Shown one piece after another: positions 24,438 to 37,400 of a stretch of 64,000 bases of DNA. A model generated the notes under the pieces. The model was not told the DNA's origin. It saw only the letters and a list, made by a program, of their open reading frames with translations, and did not search any database. This stretch comes from Spinacia oleracea. Its lineage: Eukaryota > Streptophyta > Magnoliopsida > Caryophyllales > Amaranthaceae. Where the stretch lies: the NCBI RefSeq assembly GCF_020520425.1, contig NC_079487.1, positions 87,983,141 to 88,047,140 of the forward strand. Reading direction: 5' to 3'. The stretch's first letter is position 1. Each line of letters opens with the position of its first letter. The position numbers and the translations under genes are program-made.

Positions 24438-25313
24438 ATGCATGGCTACATCTTTTGCTTGAGACCATTTTTCTCGGGGGCGTGTAATTATCATTTTTTT
24501 CTGTTGCAGTGAAGCAGCTCGAGCAGCAACAGCGGAGGAACCTCCATTTCAATGATTCATTTAACAAATTGTTCGATTTGAAAGTATTATCTATGATATT
24601 AAGCATAGATTTAGTATAAGAGTTGAAGTAAGAAATAGATGAGAGAATCTTAGAGCTCTGTTATTATTTTGTCCTCCTAGTTTTAAGGACATTATTTTAA
24701 CTACTTAAACGAACTGATGTAGCCATGTAGGGCCAAGTCTTGGATTTCAGTATTAGAAGGAAATCTTGGATGCTAACCTTCCAAATTCTTGAAACTATAT
24801 TAGTTAACTTGAATATCTTTTGATTAGGCAACTGATGGCCTCTGTAAGTACTACGGTGTAATAGTATAACTATTTTTAGGCCCGGACGACGCTCAGGGTT
24901 AATGCATTAATAACATTTATGTTATTTTTTATTTGAAAATGTTATTAATTAATTCTCTTTTTATTACATTTATTAGTTTTTCTTGTCCGATGATAACATA
25001 TACGGAGTAACATGTTATACTGTTATAGCTTAATAATAACATGTTATACTGTTATAGCTTAACTTAGGTCAGAGGTTTAAGCCTTATACATTCTCTACTT
25101 TAAAAAAAAAAAATGATTAGTCATAAGCATTGCGCCATGTGCCTTGCAGATTTTTTAAGAAAGGCCTTTTAATATATATAGTCGTATAGATTTTATGTTA
25201 AATAAGATATTTGCTTAGAAAATCGAAAGAGAGCTGGACACTGTAATTACTAATTTGTAAGCACGCTGGTGTACCTTTTCTTCGGGTTTTTACTTTTCAC
25301 TTTGCAGTATTAT
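24438..25313. other. 3' region of the ubiquitin protease and gap
   Basis: Probable 3' untranslated region to about 24620, then AT-rich sequence without genes. A 33-bp unit (TAACATGTTATACTGTTATAGCTTA-like) is repeated twice at about 25009-25062. Confidence 0.5.
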
Positions 25314-25526
25314 TGAGGTTGGCTAGGCCGCTGGTCACCCAAAAAAAAAAGCAAATTGGAAAAGATGGCCCACCCTTAAATAAATGTGTAAAAGTGTTGC
25401 TAACTTGTTATATACTGTCATTGTTGCCGATACTTTGTATTTTGTTTGATTTTTCAACACATTAAGTGAAAATACCATTTTAATCCTAGGTGTAGATAAA
25501 TTTCACCAGCGGCCCAGCCAACCTCA
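25314..25526. mobile_element. Short inverted-repeat element (MITE), family unresolved
   Basis: TGAGGTTGGCTAGGCCGCTGGT at the left is inverted at the right (ACCAGCGGCCCAGCCAACCTCA), with 21 of 22 positions matching. It is 213 bp, non-coding, and ends 87 bases before the PPR start codon. I could not settle the target duplication. Confidence 0.65.
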
Positions 25527-25612
25527 GAATTATTAAGCATTGTACAATAATTAAATAAACCAGCATTTTATATATTCCTTGTCAGTCTGCTGGCTTCTCT
25601 TGAAATTGTTGA

Positions 25613-27214
25613 ATGTTGGCGCCGTGCATTAGAAATGGCAGCTTACACCAAACTTTAATCACCTTACTCGATCACCCCTACTCATTTCCAGTTCTCAAGC
25701 AAATTCATGCCTTTTTAATAGTTTCTGGACTGGTAAAAAACCACCCTTTTGCCTCCAAAATCTTTACTATCTTTGCAGATTCAGGCAATGCGGACTACAC
25801 TCACCGTTTATTATTACATAATCCCAGCCACTCTGTTGTTCATTGGAACAGAGTTATTAGGCTTTTCTGTAACACCCCAACTCCCAACAATTCCATCAAT
25901 GTTTTTGTTGAAATGCAGCGATTTGGGGTTGTCCCAGATTACTTCACATTCCCTTCTTTAGCCAAGGCCTCATCACGTCTTACTTCGAGCAAACATGGGA
26001 CATTAGTGCACTGCTTTGTGTTGAAGAGTGGGTATGAGTTGGATATCTTCATTCAGAATTCTCTTATTCATATGTATGCTTCTCGTGGGGAGATTTCAAA
26101 TGCCCGTAAGGTGTTCGATGAGATGCCTCAAAGGACGACTGTGACTTGGAATTCAATGTTGGATGGGTATGCTAAGTGTGGGGATTTGGAAAGGGCACGA
26201 GATGTGTTTGAGTCTATGCCTGATAAAAATATTGTGTCTTGGAGCTCTTTTATTGATGGGTGTGTTAAAAGTGGTGAGTACGGAGAAGCTATGAAGGTGT
26301 TTGAGAGGATGAAGGTAGCAGGGGAAACTAAGGCTAATGAGGTGACTATGGTGAGTGTTTTGGGTGCTTGTTCTCATTTAGGTGCCCTTGAGCAGGGGAG
26401 ATCGATGCATCGTTACATTATAGAGCATAAACTTCCCTTAAACCTTGTGTTGATGACTTCTATTGTGGACATGTATGCCAAATGTGGAGCAATAGAAGAG
26501 GCCTTAGTTGTGTTTAGTGGGATACCAAAGGATAAGACTGATGTTTTGCTGTGGAATTCTGTTATAGGAGGCCTTGCAAGCCATGGTTACGTGAAGGAGT
26601 CGCTTGATTTATTTGCGGAAATGTCAATGGTAGGAGTGACACCAGATGAAATAACTTATTTGTGTCTCTTATCTGCTTGTGCTCATACAGGATTGGTGAA
26701 AGAAGCTTGGGATTTTCTTGAATCTTTTGAGAGAAATGGCATGAAACCCAAGTCCGAGCATTATGCTTGTATGATAGATGTTTTGGCAAGGGCCGGTCAA
26801 GTGGTTGAGGCTTATGATTTTATGAACAAAATGCCTTTTGAGCCAACCCCTGCAACGTTGGGTGCGCTCTTTAGTGGTTGTATGAGCCATGGAAGGTTAG
26901 ACCTTGCAGAAAAACTAGGGAAGAAGCTAGTAGAAGTTGATCCTCATCATGATGGCAGATATGTGGGCTTGTCTAATGTGTATGCCGTGATCAAGCGCTG
27001 GGATGACGCAAAGATGATGAGGCAAGCTATGGACATCACAGGGGTGAAGAAGTTTCCTGGCTTCAGCTATGTGGAAATTTCAGGCAACATTGAGATGTTT
27101 AAAGCACACGATAAAAGACATCCAAAGTCGGTAGAAATCTATATGATGGTAAGTTTTACTTTAAGGCAAATGAAGAAGGTTTCATATTATGATGAAGGGC
27201 ATATGTTATACTAG
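25613..27214 (+). CDS. Pentatricopeptide repeat protein, PLS class with E/E+ tail
   Basis: Intronless 533-aa protein, as usual for plant PPR genes. PPR proteins bind organellar RNA by one-repeat-per-base recognition; E-class members usually serve C-to-U editing in mitochondria or chloroplasts. Repeats are clear from about residue 75 to 400, with motif landmarks NSLIHMYASRGEISNARKVF, TWNSMLDGYAKCGDLERARD, SWSSFIDGCVKSGEYGEAMK, TSIVDMYAKCGAIEEALVVF and LWNSVIGGLASHGYVKESLD. An E domain follows (LGALFSGCMSHGRLDLAEKL, then YVGLSNVYAVIKRWDDAKMM and PGFSYVEISG) with a short E+ tail, and the protein stops without a DYW deaminase domain. It would therefore need a partner for editing. The start ATG at 25613 is followed by a short organelle-targeting-like leader. 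The closest relative I recall is the Arabidopsis At5g08305 type, which is unverified. It is convergent with the B3 gene. Confidence 0.92.
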   Translation: MLAPCIRNGSLHQTLITLLDHPYSFPVLKQIHAFLIVSGLVKNHPFASKIFTIFADSGNADYTHRLLLHNPSHSVVHWNRVIRLFCNTPTPNNSINVFVEMQRFGVVPDYFTFPSLAKASSRLTSSKHGTLVHCFVLKSGYELDIFIQNSLIHMYASRGEISNARKVFDEMPQRTTVTWNSMLDGYAKCGDLERARDVFESMPDKNIVSWSSFIDGCVKSGEYGEAMKVFERMKVAGETKANEVTMVSVLGACSHLGALEQGRSMHRYIIEHKLPLNLVLMTSIVDMYAKCGAIEEALVVFSGIPKDKTDVLLWNSVIGGLASHGYVKESLDLFAEMSMVGVTPDEITYLCLLSACAHTGLVKEAWDFLESFERNGMKPKSEHYACMIDVLARAGQVVEAYDFMNKMPFEPTPATLGALFSGCMSHGRLDLAEKLGKKLVEVDPHHDGRYVGLSNVYAVIKRWDDAKMMRQAMDITGVKKFPGFSYVEISGNIEMFKAHDKRHPKSVEIYMMVSFTLRQMKKVSYYDEGHMLY

Positions 27215-27895
27215 CTTACATTTTGTTGCTCTTAGTGTATAAGCTACATAAAACTTGGTATACTAATCTAGTATTGTCACATGTCAATTCGATACCAAAT
27301 GCTTGCCACTTAATTACTTCAATGTTGGGAGTTGAAGATATTTTAGAATTTGGAAGTAGTGAACTGTAAAATTTCAATTGAGACAAGCATGTTGAAAACT
27401 GAAACTGATATGTAGTGTTGAATTCTGCATATGCTTTACTAGACATGCACACTTTAGTACAAAAGGGAAATTACAGATGTAGTAAGCAACTAAGCATTAC
27501 AAATTTACCATATCTACGCGATACCAAGATGCAAAATGTATAAGAGATAGATAGATTTTTCTGTCTTGTTAACAGATACAGCAAAAGCAGCTAAGATCGA
27601 CAGCAACCCAAGTTATGCACGATACAAATACATACACAGTACACAAGCATTTTACACCTTCCTTACAAGTACCAAAATCTTTACATGCCAAAGCACTGGC
27701 TGGGTGGATCATCAGAAACAAAAACAAGTAAGATCCACATGGACTGCCAAAATAAGTCATGTTACCCAAAATTCTATCCTTTAATTTGTGAGATCAGGAT
27801 TTGCTTTCACCTGCTCAAAACACCATTATTTGAAACACTGAATTAGTTGTCTTTTTCATGTAATAAACAAAGAAGCGGGTCTGTTGAAGGGAAGA
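27215..27895. other. Convergent gap between PPR and B3 genes
   Basis: 681 bases that should hold both 3' untranslated regions. No other gene or element is recognised. Confidence 0.6.
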
Positions 27896-29094
27896 TTACT
27901 TACGGTAGCAATTCATGATAGGCCACCTTCCACGCTCAAGGAGCTGAAAACAGATGATATCTCGAGGTCTGAGACTGTTTGCAGCCTGGAATTCCTTCCA
28001 ACCCCCCTTAATAAAGGCCTGGCTATCATACTTCCTATATCTCAGCTTTACTTCCCAGGCTTTACCTTCTCCGCCTATGAGCTTTATGACACAGCATCTG
28101 TTTTCTAGACCACTCTCTCTAACAAACCATTTAGGCAGGTACTGCAACAAATTACAATGCTAATTAGTAATTAGTAAGCCAACAAGTAGCATGCATCTTA
28201 GGTTTCTACACTCAAATACAGGCTTGAGTTTTCCTGGTTTGAGTTTTCTACCTTTGGGGGTTCGAATTGAATGTACACCATTTAAGTAACATAGACAAAA
28301 ACAATTTAAAAACTCCTGCAAGAAATGGGTAAAGATTGAGCTTGAGGAATTTTCAAAGAAATACTTACAACGTTTGTGCTGGTGAAGGCATAGAAACTGA
28401 GAGTGATCCGACAGCTCAATTGTTGGTCCTTGACAGATGGGTTGGCTTTTGATGATCTTCTTTTGCCACTAATTTCATAACTAGACCTTAACTTCTTGGA
28501 CCCTCTCCTTTTTGTGTTTGACCCTAATTAATGAACAATTAATCAAGCAAAATAAGGTTAATTCCTGTTAGTTAGATTAGATATACTCCGTAATTTATAA
28601 ACATTGGTATGTGCAGAAAAGGTGAAGAGATGGACTGACCAATTATGTGGTTAGAGGAAGAAAAAGAGCGATGACAGGCAGTAAGAGGATCAAAGACAGA
28701 GACTTGAAACATCAAGTTAAGTTGATGAGCAAACACTAGAAAGTCACCCGCTTTTAAACCATAGTGGCTACAGAATTCATTCCAACCTTCCTTAAAAGCG
28801 CGTCCGCCCTCGACTTTTACGAGCCAATGGCGGTGAGGCTGATAGTCTGTGGTTAGCACTACACTCTCTATGGGCTTGTAACCCTTCAATTCCTTCTCCA
28901 GAAATGCCTTTGGGATTGACTGCATGCAAATACAAAATACAAATACAAAAATGGACAACATAATCAAAACATGTTATGTTAGTTGAAATGGAAAGAGAGA
29001 TCATAAAAGAGACTTGACTAACAAAGGATTTGAGGAAAGTGGGTAGGAGAGGCTGCATGAATCGAGCATTGTCTAGTTTTGATGAACTTGACAT
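27896..29094 (-). CDS. B3 DNA-binding domain protein, REM type, two B3 domains
   Basis: Plant-specific transcription factor family (REM group). Exons on the minus strand: 29094-29014, 28919-28640, 28523-28369, 28141-27896; 762 bp, 253 aa. All junctions are GT-AG and keep frame. The first B3 domain spans exons 1-2: PTFLKSFVSQ, then SIPKAFLEKELKGY, GGRAFKEGWNEFCSHYGLKA and GDFLVFAHQL. A basic Ser/Arg/Lys-rich linker follows (SNTKRRGSKKLRSSYEISGK). The second B3 domain is YLPKWFVRESGLENRCCVI to GGWKEFQAANSLRPRDIICF. The start ATG at 29094 was chosen because upstream in-frame codons give only a GTG. The stop (27896-27898) lies within a sequence that also looks like a strong donor site, so a longer spliced form is possible. 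Targets are unknown. Confidence 0.85.
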
Positions 29095-29521
29095 CTTTGA
29101 CACCACCTCACTTACTCACTAGCTATTACCAGAACATAAAGAGCTACTCACTCTAATTAGTAATTACAATTTACAAATGCCTCATTTTAGTTTGTTGTTG
29201 GTTGTTGCCTCTTTGGGAGTTGGGAATGCGCGGGAAAATACAAGGTCTTCTTTGTTTGGTGGAGGGTGGAGACCTGAAGTGACACATCATCATGATTGAT
29301 GATGGCTCACACTCTTTTTCATTTATTTACTCCTTTATTAACAAATCACTCTTTCTAGGACATTGATGTCATAATACGTACTTGTATGAGTTGTGTGTAC
29401 AAACAAAAAATTCACCTAAAATGATTCAAAGTTTTAATGTAAAAGATAATGATACAAATTTTTATTTTAACAAAAGTTATTCTATCAAAATCACTAATAA
29501 TTTATAAAGTTCACTCTTTAA

Positions 29522-29830
29522 AGGAGTGTTTGGTTCGCGAATTTTAGGTATGAGGTATAGGTTTAGAATAGTCTAAACCAATACCATGTGGTTGGTTGAA
29601 AATGTTAAGAGATTTAAACTCATACCTCAAACCCCAAAGGTATGGGGTTTAGAAATCTAGGGGGAGGTGGATATGACTCATACCTTTACTCTAGGTATCA
29701 AACAAAAGGAAAAACACTCATTTCCAAATCGAACCAAATACATGGTATTAAGAATCAAGTTCCAAACACATACCACATTAATATCATTCTTGATTCCAAC
29801 CTCATACCAGTTTGCGAATCAAACACCCCC
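29522..29830. mobile_element. Tourist/Harbinger-like MITE
   Basis: 309 bp with inverted tips AGGAGTGTTTGGTTCGCGAA and the reverse complement of TTTGCGAATCAAACACCCCC, flanked by TAA on both sides (29519-29521 and 29831-29833), the 3-bp target of PIF/Harbinger elements. Non-coding. Confidence 0.75.
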
Positions 29831-30727
29831 TAAGATGTTTATCAATCATTTTTTTCATAACATAAAAGTTAATCAAAATATGTTAACAGTTACAAAAAAA
29901 CATAACTGGGTAAAAGTTACAAAAAACTATGTAAAAATTATTCTGTTGTACAATAAATTTATTGTACAACTTGTGCGTGCAAAACTTTTTGTTGTATGTA
30001 TGAGCATTCTCTCTTTGTGAAATACTTATATTAAGTACTTGTTTTTTTACGGTCTCCAATATACATATTTTACCGCAAATATCTATATTTACATTTATTT
30101 AAACATAATAGAAAAAATATTATTTAGCTTAATTCGTTCTTTTACTTATCAAGCTAAACAAAAAGACTCTTCTAATAATCCGCAAAGGAATTCATTGGAA
30201 ACTTGGAAAAATCCAAATAAATTAATTTATGGGCAAAGAAATAATTGTTTTATGCAAGACAATCTTCTTAAACATTTGGGTTTGAACATTCTTATTCCTT
30301 AGTGTTGACTCTCATGGTCTCCGATAGCGTTACGGAGTCAAAGCAATGGAGTTGCACTCCAATCCCGTACAAGTGTACAACAACACATAAGACGCACCTA
30401 TTTGAGAGTGCACTTCTTCAGCCATGGCCCTATTCTTGGATTTGAAAGCTTGACATTCCCCGTAACTCCTGATTTTCTTATGGAAAATTCGTCATACAAT
30501 CTACCTTTAAAAGGAACACTTCTACGATACATCTTGTCTACTGAGATTTTCAAGAACATATTAGATGCACCCAGGTACACACAGTGCACCCTCTTACATT
30601 TTCCCCTTAAATGTCATGAAAAAATATGAGAGGAATCACCCGTGAACATAAAAATAACCTTGGGTGCCAATGCACTTAATAATTTTCAGGGATTTTCCCT
30701 GTCTGCCATGCTAACATAGAATCATTT
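29831..30727. other. Intergenic, nothing recognised
   Basis: AT-rich DNA between the B3 gene promoter and the MON1 3' region. Short open frames exist but show no family motif. Confidence 0.5.
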
Positions 30728-30890
30728 TTTTTGTTAGCACCCGGTTCACCTTTATGGTTAATCCATATTCGTGGCGAGTTTTGGGTGGATAGGTTTCAAT
30801 CCCCTCCCAATTATTGTTGCGGGGTATCGAACACGCGATTTTTCCTACCAAGTTCAGCCCCAATCAACACTGAACCAACAGGCAATTGGT
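30728..30890 (-). mobile_element. tRNA-derived SINE with intact target duplication
   Basis: On the minus strand it begins with a box-A-like TTGGTTCAGTGTTGATTGGG and has a box B GTGTTCGATACC (near 30830). It ends with an A-run (T-run at 30727-30732 on the plus strand). The 12-bp duplication ATAGAATCATTT flanks it (30716-30727 and 30891-30902). This is the structure of a plant SINE transcribed by RNA polymerase III. Confidence 0.85.
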
Positions 30891-30902
30891 ATAGAATCAT
30901 TT

Positions 30903-31421
30903 ACTCATCTGTTCGTACACTATCCAATTTATAGAACAATACTTGGATTCAATTAAATGAAAGAGCACAAAAATCAACATCCAGTTTCATTGGAGACATG
31001 GATCTGCAGAGAAAATAAGCATGCAACATGCCAACACATAAAAAGAGCTACTTCATAACATTATTGATCTCATATCCAGAGAGCTACAAATCAAATTACA
31101 AGTATACATCATTTGCTAGCTAATGAACTGCGCTGGCTTCCCACTATAAACTCAAAATAAAGGAATAATACATCCAATAGATACAACAGCCGAGACAAAA
31201 AGAGAGAAGCAAAGAAACAAATACCTATGGGATTTATTAAGAAATCAACCACAAGATGAAGAGAAGGTGACAAAAGAAAAGGGGAAGAAGGGGGGTATAT
31301 GTTATCCAAAGAGGACGGAATATCACACTTCCAAAAATACTCCTCTCAAAGCCAAGTGTGGAAATCAACAATGGCGGAGTGAAAATCATTTACGATGAGT
31401 AACCTTTGCGAGAGAAAAAAT
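30903..31421 (-). other. 3' flank of MON1
   Basis: Region downstream of the MON1 stop. It probably contains the 3' untranslated region; no gene or repeat is recognised. Confidence 0.4.
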
Positions 31422-34400
31422 TCACCACGAGAAAGGGCTTGCTCCTAGCAAGAAGATCTCATTTTCTACGTCTTTTACCCACTGACAAACACGATTGCAG
31501 GTCTTGATTGCCATAGCCTGCAGATTCACATCATACTTTGCGTAAATATTAGAACACCCAAAACAAAGTCCATCAATATTTATCCTTTACTTGATGATAT
31601 CAGATTGTTGATACTACGTAGTATTAATTTTTGACATTTATATTCAAACAGCAAAAGTAAGAAATAAACTGAGTTTGTATCCCTGTTAGCCTCGGAATAA
31701 TGAAAATGAAAGAATTATGTTGGTTTGCAGTATAGTGAGACAAGATGTTATCATTGCTTAACCTTTTCTTCCATTTACTGAAAACAAGAGATGGTGATGA
31801 GACTACAGAATACAGATATTTAGCTCTTAAAATGATACTAAATGCAGAGACAGCAGATTATCAGATCAATATGCATTTAGACAAACACCACATACATAAC
31901 TTAAAGGTACTTGTGTTGGTTGAGAGAAGAATGTTTTGGTTGTTGCCAGTTAAATTGATATAATTCACAAGACTCAAAGCTATCTAATCACCCATGGTCA
32001 ACCCACCCTTCTCTCCCTCTAGAACATCAAGAGAAAATGGTAGCTTCATAAAGAGACAGATTTTGGTAACAGGGCTCTAACTTTCCAAGAATATAGTATT
32101 CCCACTTGAATAGCAACGTATAGAAAGAGAGAAAGAATTAAGTGTTAGAAGCCACCTTTAACGTAATTTAAGAGAAACCACCTCATGAATTTTTAATTTT
32201 TGTTTAAGCGAAACCACTTTTGTTGTTAGTTCTCATAAGCTCCACTTAAAGTGACCTGTAATCATTCTTTTTACCTGAATTTTTGCTTACAGTACATTAG
32301 TTTGTCACTTTGTCCACGAAACAGGTAGTCGTGTAAAATTTAGTCCATATAACAAAGGTAGGCTTTGCTATTAAAGATTTTAATTGGATGGTTTTTTCCC
32401 AAAGAAAAGAGTATAGTTTTTCAACAATTCAACCAAACAGGAATATTATTGCATACAAACAGCTTTACACTCCAATGCTGAAGAAGTAATTTACTGAGCG
32501 TCAACACAGAATATCCATTTGTTAACAAGAAGCAGCAGACATTCAGAAGGAAAGAAATATGATAAATAGCTACAACTCTGAGCAAACTTCAGATAATTCA
32601 CTAGATTGGCATGTAAGACTCAATAACTTCAGTAGTGAAGTAAAGGACTTTCTGTTTTTGTAGGTTGGTAGTGTTTTTTCTTTTCTTTTGTTTGTTTGTT
32701 TGTTTATGTAGTTTAAGCAAAGACGAGATCTTTTTCAACCCTTCCTAGAAGGTGGGAAAGAGTGCAGATACTTTTTGGTTGTTTTGTTGGACTGTTGTAT
32801 GGTTTTCCATTTCCTTTTGGTAAGTAAAAAAATCTTTGTTTGCCAAAAAAACAATAGTAACAACTACTGTACTTGCTTAAACATTCAGTCCTCCAATAAT
32901 TAATGCTAGCCATTTAATGCGCTTAAAACATTTGATACAGCACAATTATAGCCATAGAACATACCTTGTCAGCAAGGGGATCAAATGCGGCATAAAGCTC
33001 AAAATCTTGTGTCACCCAGCAAAGTAGGACTGCAATAAATATAATGCATAAATAAAGTAATTAGAAAAGCTATACAGTTGAGTGATCTTGACTTTCATGT
33101 GTACTGTACATGACCACTGAGACAATACAACAAAAAATGCAGACAAGAATTGAGATTATTCACCATAATTGTCATCTCGCCGAAACTGGGTCTTGTTGGG
33201 ACCAAATCCTTTATCATGCATGGAGGCGTATATCTTCTGGTATGCTCTATATAATCTGTACCAATAGTAAATTGGAATTAATAAATTACTGCATTCCAGA
33301 ACTAAGGAGAAAACACGGCCATGCATCTAATCATGGCTTGAACCTTTTCTGTTGCTGTGGAGTGTTGATAGGGGCTGAGAACTCTGAAGATACATACTGA
33401 TCTAAGTAAATACTGCGATATATAAAATGCCATAGTCCACAAGGACCACCAAGACTAGTGTATGTATCCCTGAATCTCTCTGGAGAATGTTGGCCTAAAT
33501 GGGAAGATGCAGAACCAGATCGAGAAGATGGATCCACAGGTAAATCCTCAATATGCATCCCGCCATCTAGCATAGATCTTTGGACCTCACTAAGCACATT
33601 TGATTTAAGAAAAACAGCCTCGATACTTGCCCTGTAGTAAGCAATGTTCTCCCATGAGAAAAGCAAACGAAAATATATATACATAAAAGAAAATAACTGT
33701 GTACGTTCGTTCAGAAATAACCAAGGCTAGTTTGAAATTGATTCTTTTTTAACAAAACAGTACTTCAAAGTTCAAACAGGAGTTTCATTCGAGGAAGAAA
33801 AATTCTGTGTACAATAACCATCAAGCAATTTGGTCAAGTGAAAGCAAAGTAATATGAAATGAAAACAAGACCAGCAAGACAGAAATCCAGAAGAAAAAGA
33901 GAACCATTTGTTCAACTGGTTTTCCATAATAATGATTTCTTTTCAAATTCTGTAGGCTGAAACCCAAACGCCACGCCAAAAAATATAACCTTAGTATGTA
34001 TCTTTAACTTTAAAGACAAACATTAGATACCTGCACTCTTTGAGATGGTAAAAAGCATCTGAGCGAGTGGTGAGCAACATCAAGTATGTATTTACCTGCA
34101 ACAACTCACACATCAGAATTGTCTAAAAATGATGCAGAATTACTGTGTCATAAATCATAATTTTGACAAATTCATAGTTGGCATCTCCGCATCTGTATGT
34201 TATATTGCATTTAGTTAAATTCTGTTTGCCAAAAAAAAAGAGACGATTTTTATTTGTCAGAGTGTTATACTTAAGGCAGAAACTAGACCTATACATAAAA
34301 ACAAAATGCACAACGAAAGCCAAATAGTGATCTGGACTTCTAAAGCACAAAGAGCAATGTCACTTACATCCAAATATTGTACATATGCATATAGAAAGGC

Positions 34401-37400
34401 CATGGAGTTATATTTTGGCAAGCAAATTGGGGAGAAAGACTCAGATGTCCTGCATTAGACAACATGAAAAGTAACAGAATTAACTATCAGCAGCAGAAGA
34501 AGCATGTTAAATATACAGAATAGAAATATTGAAACAATGTTACACATGAAATTCAACATTATCATAAAACAAATTGCCTCAGTAACTGGCAATTAACTGA
34601 ATCAAAAAATTGGAAAAAACTAATACTGTTGGGGGGTTTGCTATGGGGAAGGGAAAGCACGCAGTAATTAGTCCTTGCAAAATGTTTCTTTACTGTGATT
34701 ACTCCTAACTCTCAGCCTATCAAAGGCTATCCCCTAGAAATTTGGTGACAACAGTCTCAACACATATAGCTATATCGGCAACACAAAGTGAAGCATAGTG
34801 TGATAGGAGGTACGAAAAAGGGTGCATACACGACAAATTTAAGTTTCCAGTCCACATACGACAAAGAAACATATAATTTTAACATTTTCCAGATAATTTA
34901 ATCCGGAATTCATCTTTACGTACCCTGGAGTTTGACAAAATTTTCTCACCATTCAGGCTATTAGAGTGTTAAGCAGGGAGGAAAAGAAAGGTGGTCATGC
35001 CTTGGTGCAACGGTCAACTGTCTACTTGCTATCCGCTAGGTCAGGGTGATCCCTGGAAACAGCCTCTTTATGAAAATAAGGGTAAGTTTGCGTAGATTTG
35101 GGCCTTCTTCAGACCCTGTGCTAAATAGCGGGAGCCTTGTGCACTGGGTACGACCTTCTTTTATCACCAATTCACACGTCAAAAGAAAGGTAGGAGCGGA
35201 AATTGAAAGTTAGCTGGATTATGCTCTAATTGGAGAAGTCATACTGGATATTTGTCACTTATGTATGGTAAGTAGCATAACTGGCAATCTCCATGGTAGT
35301 GCACAAATGGGAAAACAACTTCCCTAAATTGAGGCAGCTCCTTGAATGACTAAATTTAACAATACTACTAAGCATTAGTACCACAAGTCTATGATCCACC
35401 ATAATAAACCAGAGAGGGAATATTTGGCAATATGTCTACTGTATTATTTGTATATATAATATTTGACAGCTGTTGTCCTTTCAACAATGTGCTAGTCTCG
35501 AGTCTCAACTGCTTCACTGCATGGGGGTAAGATTGCATACGCTTGATACCACCTCACCTTCAGAAGTGGTAGTTAGTAATATCATAGTTGAGAAGTGTTG
35601 AAGGTATTAACTATACCATTCTACAAATTAATACATCACAAAAAAAAAAATATCCTTAAAACTAGAATATGCTTCAAGTTCCCACTAAATGCAATACAGC
35701 TTCCTATAGGGTTATAAGGGGGGCAGGGGTAGAACCGTACAATACAATTGAGCAAAGGAAATTCACACATGTGAAAACTTCGGTCAAGCTATAACTGGAA
35801 TAGAGATCCACACTAATGTAAAAGGATGACAAATGTATAAAATTCAAGTGTGCTTGCCTGAATGACTCCGATGACATGACAAAATTTGACAACAGCAGCA
35901 TATCATCTGGATGAAGAGAAGCCTTTTCTGCCCCAACAAGACTAACAACCTGCAGCCTCAAACAGTAAGCTATTTGGCGTAAATTCTATGACAAAAAGGA
36001 AAGATTCAACGATCTAAACAAACCTTGTGTTTACACATCAATATCGCAAATAAGACCCCTGAATCTGCAACATCTTGCAATATGGCACCTGCAGCTTGCC
36101 TTGTTGGATAAGCAAGAGGCAGGCATGTATACGCATGCAGAAAAGTAGCTGGGTTCCTGGTTATATATGAAAGAAAGCATAAATTATATGCCAAGCCCCA
36201 ACGGAGGGTGCACATATCCACCAATCAAATTAATTAGCTTTGTACAAAACACCTAACATTCAACAACTCTCACAAAATTTTATAACCATACTTAAAATGA
36301 AATAACAAAAAAACATATTACTTTCAGACTAACTGGTAAATTCTATTCAAGAAGTGTAAAATTTTAACATTAAAAAAACATCAAAGAGACAGGGAGGCAT
36401 AAATCATATACAAAAGGACCATAGAACAGATTATCGTTGCCTAAATGCTGCGTGAAGTGCAATAAGTAATCTCCAACTATACAGGAGCCTCAGAAAAGTA
36501 AAATTAAAAGATATACGCAAAAAAGATTGTTGTCATGCTCTAGAAAATACTGATGCTTCAAGTACATAATACACAAACATTAGATCAACAGTCCACATTC
36601 ACTCCAAAAAGTTGCAACAGGCCAACAGCCACCAAATAAGACTCAGCACATAATGCACACAAATAAAGTATTGAAGTAAATTCTCAAGGTTTGAGAGTAA
36701 CAAGGACGAGAAAAACAGACCAACTGAAGGAATGGATGAGAGATGAAAAAACAGCATCTGTTCCACCAAGCAAAGGTGTCATATCAAACTTTGCATTCTT
36801 TTCAAAGCATCTGTTCACAGACTTTGTCAAAATAAGGATCATCTGCATACAGAATTTCACAAGGCACAAGTCACATTAAAGTACCATATGCTAACAAATA
36901 ATACACAGAGAATATGAGAAAAAACAGCTACCTGACCATAAAGCAGCTCTAACTGTCCCCTTAATGACTCATAAGGTTCCTCTGTACAGCTTATACAGAC
37001 CAAATAAATAGGCCCCTTCACAAGAAAAACCACCTGAAATAAAAGCAGAAGTTAATTCGGAATTTAACGCATGACAGAACGTTGAAGAAAATAGAAAAAC
37101 ATGCCGTAAACTAGCATCTCTTTTGGCACCCTCCAAGAACAAGAGCATGTATTATAAATCCCATTAAACATCAAGCAGCATAACATCTACATCATAGACG
37201 ACCATATACCTGGTCTGGCTCTTAGAATCTATGCCAGTATGCCTTCATTAGTATCGTCACAATTTCTGCAAAATCATCACCCTGGCTGAAAATAATGGTA
37301 ATGGGATACTGCTATGACCATCTGATCTTACATATCTATCTAACATAAAACCTAATCCATAATCTAAGCTCATAAAGAATATTAGTGATTTACCTTCTAA

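Noticed and set aside
30398-30629. Small overlapping frames between the B3 gene and the SINE
   Set aside because: Short, on both strands, with no motif or splice context.
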